Origin: Eumeta japonica
Lineage: Eukaryota; Arthropoda; Insecta; Lepidoptera; Psychidae
Assembly: GCA_005406025.1 (NCBI GenBank)
Contig: BGZK01000136.1
Span: 1-64,000 of the forward strand
Reading direction: 5' to 3'
DNA: 64,000 nucleotides
The translations under genes were made by a program, and so were the position numbers. How positions within the stretch are numbered: the first letter of the stretch is position 1; the number at the start of each line of letters is the position of its first letter. The notes below the pieces were generated by a model, which saw only the letters and a list, made by a program, of their open reading frames with translations, had not been told where the DNA came from and ran no database searches. Positions 55,741 through 64,000 of this stretch are shown here, piece after piece.

Positions 55741-56455
55741 CTTATCCGGTATTGTCAAACAATTTGCTCGGTCAATAACACGAGATATCTGGTAAGGCGC
55801 CATATATCTTTGATTCCGTAATTTATCTGACTACGGGAATTTAGGTAAATAATTGAGGTTGCGCGCGTACGCAGATATTTGCCGACGCTACTTTCGCTCC
55901 ATACGGAATCGTAAAGGCGGAGCTGTACTAGGAAACGCGTTCGCAGCAAAAGGAATTTATAAATAATATGCTGTAACATTCATTATTACATTGTTTCATC
56001 GTCGTGTTTTGAGAATTTCTACAACTTCAGATAAATACTTCCGATTCCAATTACATTTTATATTTCCAAATCGATATGGTAAATAGTGAAATATGGCTAA
56101 CTATAGATTTGAAAATACAGAGAGAAATGTCCACATTTGAAGAAAATTGAATGTATGGCCTTTAGTTTGTGGGAAAACTTCTTGAATGATTTTAAAAAGA
56201 AGTCGATCGAGAAATCTCGTAGGTATATTAATTTCTAATATTCAACAAAATAATTGTTGCTAATTAGTTTGATAATTATTGATACTTAACAAGATATTTT
56301 AATGGTTACTATTAATACGAGAAACTTTATACAATTTATCACTATTTAGAATACAGTATTGAAGTTTTTATCAATACATATTAGGATTCGCTCGTAGCCC
56401 CGTTGACGTGGAAATACAGTAAATTCTTTCATCTTTCATATCAATAGACTGATTG
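55741..56455. other. AT-rich DNA with a CpG patch
   Basis: GCGCGCGTACGCAGATATTTGCCGACG (55860-55886) is a small CpG patch. No supported gene; the minus ORF 55755-55979 has no domain. Confidence 0.35.
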
Positions 56456-56459
56456 TCGG

Positions 56460-56700
56460 TGAACCATAATTCCGATCCCCGTCCAGTTTCGATTTCGATT
56501 CCGGTATCAGCTCTCGATTCAACTCTGCTCAAATTGTTCTACAGGGACTGAAACTCTTATATTAGAAAAAAACACGTACCGCGCCATTAAATTATTTTGT
56601 TGCAAAACACACATTCATGATTTTAATCCAGAACTCCAGATCTCAGTCCTGCTTCCAACTCCAAACCCGGGCCGGTGTTGATCTTCCATCCTTGGACATT
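56460..56700. repeat. degenerate CCGATTCCGATC-type array
   Basis: Words such as AATTCCGATCCCCGTCC, TTTCGATTTCGATTCCGG and CCAACTCCAAACCCGGGCCGG are the opposite-strand form of the arrays at 27.1 and 50.2 kb. Confidence 0.45.
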
Positions 56701-57120
56701 ACTAATACCGAATCGATTCTTTACTTCTGTAAATGACCAATTTGTTTTACGTTCGTGCGAGTGAAACCGCAAAAAAAAGCCAGTATATATTAAAACCTGG
56801 CTAGGTACAAGCGGACATACATATGGACGTCGTGTTACAAAAGCGCTATTTCAAAATCGCCGATCTCGTTCGAATGTACGCTCGCTTTAAAACCGAGAGC
56901 ATCGGAGAACTGTGTTAATTAAAACCCGCTTTTGCGACAACACAGACAGTTTATCGCCGGTATATCTTGAAAAATTAAAATGCAAAAATAAATTAATTAA
57001 CACCGAAAAAGCGATTCCCGCGCCAATTACTTCATAAAACGCATAAAGGCGTACGCGGCCATCGCGCCGGCCGGTGGTCCAGAATGCAGACGGCGATCTG
57101 ATAACAACCTAGATGCTGTT
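56701..57120. promoter_or_regulatory. complex non-repetitive block, candidate conserved regulatory element
   Basis: CGATCTCGTTCGAATGTACG, GTTAATTAAAACCCGC, CGCGCCAATTACTTCATAAAAC and GCGGCCATCGCGCCGGCCGG occur together. TAATTA and ATAAAA words next to CpG-rich stretches are typical of developmental enhancers. No exon signal. Inference from composition only. Confidence 0.25.
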
Positions 57121-57780
57121 GTAATACGGTCGACTTTCTATATGAGTTGTGGTTATTTCAAAGAATAAAGATTTGTTATTTACCTTTGTGATATGCGACA
57201 CCTGGTGACCGCCCTCCGCTTAAGCGGCGTGGATATACAAAGTCAATTGATGGAAGTCCCATTAATGGCGACCCCCTAAAACCGGTCAATTCGATTCGTT
57301 AGCTTTGCGAAAAGCTTGTAGCATTTTTGTTCACGCTTTATCACATACACTACGAGGGCAGCTCTGAGGATTCTCTCAGCTTTCTTCCTGCAGCTGAATT
57401 GCGTCATTGTTATCCGGAAATACCATCATCACCATCTTGATGATTAGCGTTCTACCGATGTACGCTTTATCTGCAATTCTCTGCCGTGTACGGCGAAACT
57501 GTGAAATGATTTACGAACAGCGATGTTCCCATTTGTGTACTCAACTACGAAAATGGGTCTTCAAGAAAATAACCTTGTGCTTCGCATACTTGTCTACCCC
57601 TTTATACATAGTATTAAAATTGCACCTTTTAAACGACTTACATACTACATAATCAGCTGAATGTATATATTTTCTGCTATCAGAAATAAATACGGTAAGC
57701 AAAAGTGAATTAAATTTAGTGTGGGATATTGATTAATACTGAAGATATTATATTTTTCACAGAGTGAAAACAAATTTGAA
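57121..57780. other. AT-rich DNA; ORF of 81 codons not supported
   Basis: The ORF at 57407-57652 begins with TTG, is hydrophobic and has no domain. The last 8 bp (57773-57780) are the target duplication of the next element. Confidence 0.4.
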
Positions 57781-57967
57781 CAGTGGCGGCGCTACACCAC
57801 TCGTGGACGTCGGCGACATCAGGTTTGCGAGGCCTCTTTTTAATAACTTGTAGGCAAAACTTTTTGCGAGGCCTCTTTTTAATAACAAACTTTTTTGTTT
57901 GCGAGGCCCCTTCAGGCGCGAGGCCGTCGGCGGTCGCCGACGTCGCCGACGCCTAGCGCCGCCACTG
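57781..57967. mobile_element. hAT-type MITE, 187 bp, with perfect 8-bp target duplication
   Basis: Ends CAGTGGCGGCGCTA and its inverse (AGCGCCGCCACTG at 57955-57967) are flanked on both sides by AATTTGAA (57773-57780 and 57968-57975), the 8-bp duplication typical of hAT transposition. Inner parts of the ends (GTCGGCGAC / GTCGCCGAC) also pair. The interior has a unit TTTGCGAGGCCYCTTTTTAATAAC repeated two to three times (about 57823-57915). It is far too short to code for transposase, so it is non-autonomous. Confidence 0.9.
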
Positions 57968-57975
57968 AATTTGAA

Positions 57976-60012
57976 AACAGTTAAAATACAATAACAATAT
58001 ACATTATTAACGTCATATTCTTCGTTAATTACTTATCTCCTTCTTGAAAATATGCAAAACGGAGTTTATATGTCCAATAAATTAAGTATATATTTAATAC
58101 ATAAGGTCAACTAAAATAAATAAAATTAGTATTGCATTATTTTAATGAATAACGGCTTCACTTTACGACTTCTCAAATAAAAGTAATTTTTACAATGAAA
58201 TATACAAAGAGGTACAGAAAAGATTCACTGCGCTAAAAAATATATTTGGTGGCACATTTGTACAAGCCGTTTACCTTTTCACCGCTAAAATGAATAACCG
58301 CAATTATTTCGGCGGCCGTGTAATATTATCAGTTTACTAAATAAATAAAAAAAAGCGATTTCAAAATATCATAATTAAAGGTTTAGATTTACGTTGGCCG
58401 ATCGATCGTAAAGAATCTAGGATCCGACTACCAATTACACTATTCACGGGTGACCACACTTCGGAATGCGTTTGAGTGGAATGAGTCGTGAACCAGTTTG
58501 GTATATATTTAGATTCAATATGAGCAATGTACCTTGATTTGTGGTTGTTCAATGCTTATAAAGTGATCGTATGGCGACGATCGGATCCTTAATTGCGTGT
58601 GACATTAGCAATTATGCCTATTTAAGCTGACATCACGCAAAACACTTGATAGGATGGTGTATCGGTATCGTTTATCTATTAAATAATAATGATAGTATAT
58701 TTTAAAGTGTAATTGCTGTATGCGTTAATCTTTGTAACCGCCGAGTGAAGTTAGGAACGAGGCTAAAGCGCAGCCGCAATCGATAAGTTTCATGAAAATA
58801 TGTCATTGCGACACGACTTGTGCCTGTATTCCGATCGGCCATAAATTTTAACATGCCCTGTAATGTGCACTTAAATATTAGTGGCTACCCGAGACTGTCT
58901 CGGCATAGATATAGTAAAATAGATTTCGAGATTCGTGTATACTATTGTGCAATATTAGGGTTTAATTTCATACTTTCTATTTCTAATCATAGACAATAAC
59001 CAAATAGCCACCTTAGCTTTTAGTCGAAGATTCGGCATTAGAAAAATGTACCCTCATCTGTTAATTGTCTCAAATAATGTTTTACAGGCAGATAACAATA
59101 TTATAAATTTACGAGAACAATGTATGCTACCGCAGTCCTGCTGCTATTAACATGAATTACTTTTTTTTTATGTAGGCTACAAATAATTTCACGGTAATTG
59201 CCAGTTATAAATATATTTGTAATTTTGCAAACTTTACATACGTGTTAATATTTTTTAATTAACATATGAGGGAAACAAGTGCAACAGTCACATGAGCGAT
59301 ATTATAGCACATAATAATGGCAAAACATATAAATAAAACAATATTTCTCGAACAAGCGGCAACGAGAAAATATGGCAACCCTAACTGCGTTGCATAAGGC
59401 AATCAATCACTGCATCGATATTTAAAATCTCGCGATAATCGTTCCGATATTTATCGACGACACCAAAACAAACAGGCGGCGGCCGTCGCCTCCTCGTGAA
59501 GTGTGTAATCGAATCGACCATTAAATTCGATTTTTCAGTTATTAATCGACCCTTAGACTCCGTTGCTGGTAGAAAAATGTCGAGTGATTCGATACGTAAT
59601 ATAACACAGTAAAGAGAAAGTGACGTACAGTCAACGAAATAAATATGTAGGGTTTATTTTATAAATGTGGCTGGTGTTTTTATTTTTTAAGTTGACGTAA
59701 GAAAACAAAGTAAAGTTAGTGCTAGTTACGATTCGTTTCGAGGGTTGACAGCAAGGTTATGTGTCAATGTCAAAGCATAACATGAACGTCCGACAAAAAC
59801 CGTACATGATCTAAAGGAAGTAGATATGAAACATATGTATTAAATTGTATGTTTCTTCTAAGCTGGTAGGTACAATTTTCTTGTAAAAAATATAGAACAA
59901 CATTGTTATGAATGGAAAATTTAATTTCCTTTTATCATTGTTTTTTTTTTAATTTTAAATTAACTTTTCGATGTGTTTTGATTCAATTATATACACATTA
60001 AAAAAAACAGAC
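57976..60012. other. AT-rich DNA with two GC-rich candidate regulatory patches
   Basis: 58735-58910 (GTAACCGCCGAGTGAAG, GCGCAGCCGCAATCG, CGATCGGCCATAAATTTTAAC, and the hairpin CCGAGA-CTG-TCTCGG near 58890) and 59340-59520 (CTCGCGATAATCGTTCC, AGGCGGCGGCCGTCGCCT) are non-repetitive and GC-richer. They may be enhancers. No supported gene. Confidence 0.35.
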
Positions 60013-60785
60013 CAAGAGCATATCAGGCCATGCCCTGTGTAGAGTTCCGTAGCTCCTACTACAAAGATATACAATACGGATGAAAAAACTACATTGTTAT
60101 ATTTTTTTTCATGTTTTCCGCACAGAGCAGATATAAGCACTTTAGTCGCCTATAACTAGAGAAACAAGTAGGTATATCGACTTTTACTTTTAAACTAACA
60201 GTATTGATTTTGCTGTGACTTAAAACACTACTTGTCCCAAAATGTTAAAACATGACGTGAAAAATTGCACCTGCAAGAGAGGGTATCTTCATGGCACTTA
60301 TGTTTTTTTTGTTGAGAAGCGCAGTTTTTCGGCTATAACTCAAGAAGGGTATATATACTCATGTTTCAAATAAGTTTCATTAAAAGTATTTATTAAGCTT
60401 TACCTTTGAAATTTTTTTTTATATTTTTTGGTTTAAAAATAAAAACAGGGGACATAATTTATGCTACTTTTGGAGTGATCATCAATAAATTGCCTAAAAA
60501 TCTTAAAGGTTAAATTTTTTAAAGAAACTGGTAAAATTTATGACACACTTTGATGTTTGCTGAAAAAAATTTTTTTTTCAGCAAACCTAAAAACCTAAAA
60601 ATTTTTATATTTGTTATTTAACTACCAAACTAAGTATCGACTTATACAAGACACCTATACTCCAAATTTCATTAATATACGTCTTGTAGTTTTAAATGAC
60701 TATGACATATGGACGGACGGACAGATGAAAATGACAATGTTATAATGCTTTCGTTTTTGTCATTCTAGCTACGGAATTTTAAAAA
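60013..60785 (+). mobile_element. dispersed repeat, copy B (plus orientation)
   Basis: This is the fuller copy of the repeat at 3195-3785 (opposite orientation, 57 kb apart). It runs from GCATATCAGGCCATGCCCTG through AGCACTTTAGTCGCCTATAAC and ends with ATGGACGGACGGACAGATG...TTTCGTTTTTGTCATTCTAGC. The GGACGGACGGACAG block near the 3' end is typical of a ubiquitous lepidopteran repeat. An inverted TTTGCTGAAAAAAA/TTTTTTTCAGCAAA pair lies at 60553-60587. Confidence 0.75.
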
Positions 60786-61620
60786 TATATATACCAAATA
60801 TACAAAATATTGTAAAATTTTAATCATATAAAAACATCAGCACTGAATATATGCTCTGTGACTTGTAGACAATACAATAATGCATCGTGTTTTTTCAGTA
60901 TCTTTGATAAAATTTACATTTGAGAGATTTTGAGATTCAGTATATTATTGAAAAAAACAATAGTCACTTATTTATATAAATTAGTAATTCTACCACATAC
61001 GTAATAATTATATTTAATTTACGTTGACTGTACGAGAGCACACTGCTTAAACGTGGTAAAAATATTCGAAAATGATTCAAACAGTAGATCAATACGAGGA
61101 ACGTAACAAGTGTTAAATCGTGAATCACGAATGGGGAACTAGGATGCGCGTGTGCCGGTTGTCCACGAGAGGTTGTATAACTTACTCGTATGATTTTTTT
61201 AAAATGTATAATTTTATTTATCGTGAAAAAAGAAAAGTAAAAGTTTTTAACTAAACACTCTCGTTTAATACATTTGCTAAATGAAATTTATTAACGAACA
61301 TCATATCGATCAGGGCTGACGTAAAAAAGATTTCAATAAAGCAAAATTTTAAATTAAAATTAAAAAAAATAAATTTCAACTGGATAACAGGCACAGAATT
61401 GAAAATTATGTTCATTGCGTAAATTATATTAGATTCTAAAGGGCATTAATTGAAAATATCTTAATAATTTGAACCTTCTACAATCATTATTTCCTAAAGA
61501 CAAATTATAATAAATGTATAAAGCTTAATTAAACCTATTGGTTTTAAATAATATATTAAAAATAGCATTTACTTTACACTACTTTAGTGGACTACAGGCA
61601 TCTTTTAGTAGCTATTCTAA
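60786..61620. other. AT-rich DNA, nothing recognised
   Basis: No features recognised. Confidence 0.4.
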
Positions 61621-61698
61621 TGGGTGATTCGCTAGTGTTAGCCTGTTTCTCGTTAGTACTGATGTCATTACGTGTACTACGGCAGTGAATCACTTTAC
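61621..61698. mobile_element. possible 75-bp MITE with GTGATTC ends
   Basis: GGGTGATTCGCTAG at the left and GCAGTGAATCAC at the right form imperfect inverted ends around a short interior. Too short and imperfect to be sure. Confidence 0.25.
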
Positions 61699-61849
61699 TA
61701 TATTACCACGGCCGAGCGACATTACTACCGAGTAGGAAAATAAAGTGTTTAATGAATTTGTTCATAACCCACAGATGGCGTGTTTGTCTGATGCCTGTTT
61801 ACGACTCACTATATTAGAAGAGACCCTGCATTGCCTACTTTTCGATGTG

Positions 61850-62140
61850 TTATTGCAAGATTTCTAAGAAGTGCAAGTAAAGTTTATCCTGAACCAGCAT
61901 ACCTGTCCATGTAAAAGGTTGATCCATCAAATGCTGGGGACGTCGTCGCATAATTTTTACTGCATGCAGGCTTTTACCTTTGGCTTCGCCGTGGAAACAA
62001 ACGGCACTTATGAAATTGAGTGCCTGGGCGATTGAGGTTCGCTCGGCATTTTCCGAGTTTTGTCGTGAGAGTGTGATTGCTTCTCGCGGGAAAAGTTGCT
62101 TATATACATAGTCAACAAGACATATGAAAATATAAAACAT
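61850..62140 (-). CDS. unidentified minus-strand ORF, 96 codons, coding-like middle
   Basis: The middle and end (62085 down to about 61900) are GC-richer than the flanks and read AERTSIAQALNFISAVCFHG, EAKGKSLHAVKIMRRR, PQHLMDQPFTWTG. A donor-like ACAG/GTATGC falls right after FTWTG (exon end 61903), so this could be an exon rather than a whole gene; the frame simply continues to a TAA at 61850. The start ATG lies in AT-rich DNA and is doubtful. No domain is recognised. It could be a gene exon or an old transposon ORF. Confidence 0.25.
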   Translation of the reverse strand: MFYIFICLVDYVYKQLFPREAITLSRQNSENAERTSIAQALNFISAVCFHGEAKGKSLHAVKIMRRRPQHLMDQPFTWTGMLVQDKLYLHFLEILQ

Positions 62141-62824
62141 GATATGTCAAATTTAAAAAAAATCGTTAAATAGGTTTTTTTAGTGATCAACGGCGTATAA
62201 GACTTGCGCGTTTGATAGTATTAAACGCATTAAAGTAGAATAGATAGATTAGATATACTTCATTATTGTTTCATGCATAAAAAGTGGAGTCGTTTTAAAT
62301 TATATTTTTTGATATGAAACGTCTATAGGCATTTCATACCAGCGTGATGAGGTAGAGAGGCTGATGTGTGGTAATCGCGAAGCGTAACAAAAAAGCGTGA
62401 CACAAGCGAACATATAGATATACATAGCACCCATGAGTACGCTGCACAGAATATATGTAGTTTTCTATTAATAAATAGATTACATTTACCATTTGTAATT
62501 TAAAGTTTACTTTCATTAAAATAAAATTGTGCATATAACCTATATAGCATAGTTTCGATGTTTCACATCTGTCAGACGTCCCGCGATGGCTACATTTTTA
62601 TTATTTTTCATTTAAGTCTGTCTGGATTTTTTTTAAATTTTTGGGTTCCTCAGTTTCCTACCTAAATAAATTTGAGAAGTAAAACATAATCTAAATAGAA
62701 ATTTCCATCGGCGTCGTCAAAACCGTTTTCAAGAAACGAAGCGTATATTCGAGAACGGATCACTTAAAATATTAATATACTCTACACAGTATAAATTTGA
62801 ACAGTATACGAGTTAGGCGAACAA
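62141..62824. other. AT-rich DNA, nothing recognised
   Basis: No features recognised; the ORF at 62334-62534 on the minus strand is AT-biased without a domain. Confidence 0.4.
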
Positions 62825-62910
62825 GTAGCTCCGGTTAAAAGGAATAGAACTAGCGCCTTTCTAAGTCAAAAGCGGATGTTCTAACCACAACACTATCGTC
62901 GCTCAAAAGA
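62825..62910 (-). mobile_element. tRNA-derived SINE head
   Basis: On the minus strand TTGTGGTTAGAACATCCGC (A box region, 62872-62890) and CTAGTTCTATTCCTTTT (B box region, 62835-62851) lie about 35 nt apart, close to tRNA spacing. The stem bases do not form a full cloverleaf, so it is a SINE head or tRNA pseudogene. Confidence 0.5.
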
Positions 62911-64000
62911 CATTTTCGTTATTACTGTCTTTATTGATATTGTATTTATTACGGAAATATGGCTATTTTATATTTGCAACAGTTTATTTACAGCATTAAA
63001 CGATTGCTTCTTGACTTAACGTTGCATACAATCAAGAAGTGTTTATATTGTGGTTATAGATAATGCATAGCGATACGGAGGTCAAGATTCAAGATTCAAT
63101 GGGCGTCCTTAGTTTGAGCGTTTTGTTATAAATAGTTTTTAAGAACACTGCTCTGATCAGTTACGTTTACGATTGTCTTTATGTTCGGTTTACCTCTTTT
63201 ATTATCTTCTTACATAGGTTCGAGTGATCATAAGAAATAAAAAGGCACAATCATTTTAGTTTTGTTTGATTCCGTACTTAAAAAAATCACTTGTAATTAC
63301 AAATAATGCCATTATTATATAATTTTTGATTGTAACCTTGTTTTTGACGTCCAAATAATGGAAATGTAGGTATTATCAATTACATAGTACCACACAAGTT
63401 CACGATTAATTCTGAGATCGACAAGCAGAGATCACAGATCACTACTACTTATTAAATTTATTTATACATTCTTTCGCGCAACCGACGTCGCCAAAAGTTT
63501 TATAGCAAGTTAGTAGCTTTCAGGCGCTTACAATTTGTCCCTTCGATAAATGTTACCGAATTGACCTGCATTAATATTCCCAGGGGGCCTTCGTCGACCC
63601 TTCTGTCACACACATCGTCTTTATAGAATTCCTTCGTCAAGCTACTTTTATTCACTATTTACACGGCTAAACCACAAATTGTATCATTTAAGCCATACTA
63701 TTTTCTCTATCATTATTCATACATGTATTTTTGTACAGCATGTAGAGATCATATTTCTATTGGTATTAAACTGATGATGAATCATAAACAGTCTTCATTT
63801 TGTAACACCCGGTTTTTATATAGTAACCATAGACTCCTTTGTTGATAACTAACACACAATGAAATATTTTTGATTTAGCAAACAAAACTTCCTTTACTTC
63901 GTTTTCTGCATTTATATTCGTTTCAATGTTTACGTCTCAATTAATTTTAGTGGATAATTATTTAAAAAAACATTTTAGTTTATAAATATTTTGTATTAAA
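62911..64000. other. AT-rich DNA, nothing recognised
   Basis: GC-richer words at 63470-63600 (GACGTCGCCAAAAG, CAGGGGGCCTTCGTCGACCC) do not form an ORF with coding character. No gene or clear repeat. Confidence 0.4.

Noticed and set aside
62825..62910. Functional tRNA gene
   Set aside because: Only the box regions match; no full cloverleaf.
1..64000. CRISPR array, operons, bacterial promoters or terminators
   Set aside because: The window is eukaryotic nuclear DNA; no regularly spaced direct repeats of that kind exist here.

Overview
The window is AT-rich, repeat-dense insect nuclear DNA. It most likely comes from a moth or butterfly. The reasons are several short repeat families I recognise from lepidopteran genomes (the CCGGCAA...GCTCGTTTGCC...poly(A) tail at 2.6 kb, ACTAGCTTTCGC...TTTATAATATTAGTA elements, AACCGACTTC repeats, CAGTGGCGG hAT miniature elements), an insect mitochondrial-type P450 exon with GT-AG splice sites, and CR1/Jockey-like LINE remnants. 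No complete conserved protein-coding gene is visible in 64 kb. The window reads as intergenic or large-intron DNA. The species and the flanking genes cannot be named from the sequence alone.

Layout. 0-5 kb: a possible internal exon (617-877), a lone end of a foldback transposon (1101-1231), a poly(A)-tailed retroelement end (2340-2735) and copy A of a dispersed repeat (3195-3785). 5-8.1 kb: a broken zinc-binding transposon-type gene (5265-5855), then the 3' half of a LINE (6752-7815). 8-19 kb: mostly featureless AT-rich DNA with one CpG-rich patch (10.4 kb) and a non-LTR-type repeat (16.5-17.05 kb). 19.2-19.6 kb: one cytochrome P450 exon with intact splice sites but two in-frame stops. 21.0-21.4 kb: a CpG-rich promoter-like patch followed by a 50-codon ORF that begins with a clean signal peptide. 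27-34 kb: degenerate GATCGGAATCG-type arrays, GC-rich islands, hairpins and a 553-bp foldback transposon with 159-bp arms. 37-46 kb: a dense cluster of MITE, SINE, LINE, mariner and hAT remnants. 49-58 kb: more repeats, a coding-like ORF, microsatellites, a broken piece of an RNA-virus helicase (53.7-54.3 kb) and a textbook hAT MITE with an 8-bp target duplication (57.8 kb). 58-64 kb: copy B of the dispersed repeat, an unidentified minus-strand ORF and a SINE remnant.

The main find is the endogenous viral element at 53.73-54.32 kb: superfamily 1 helicase motifs of the alphavirus-like positive-strand RNA virus group, split over two frames with two stops and two frameshifts, flanked by ordinary insect AT-rich DNA. 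Next in interest are the P450 pseudo-exon, the signal-peptide exon candidate, and the young foldback element (3 differences between its two arms). GC-rich, non-repetitive islands at about 11.5, 28.7, 29.6, 32.9, 36.8, 42.3, 57.0, 58.8 and 59.5 kb look like candidate regulatory elements; only sequence comparison with related species can test this.
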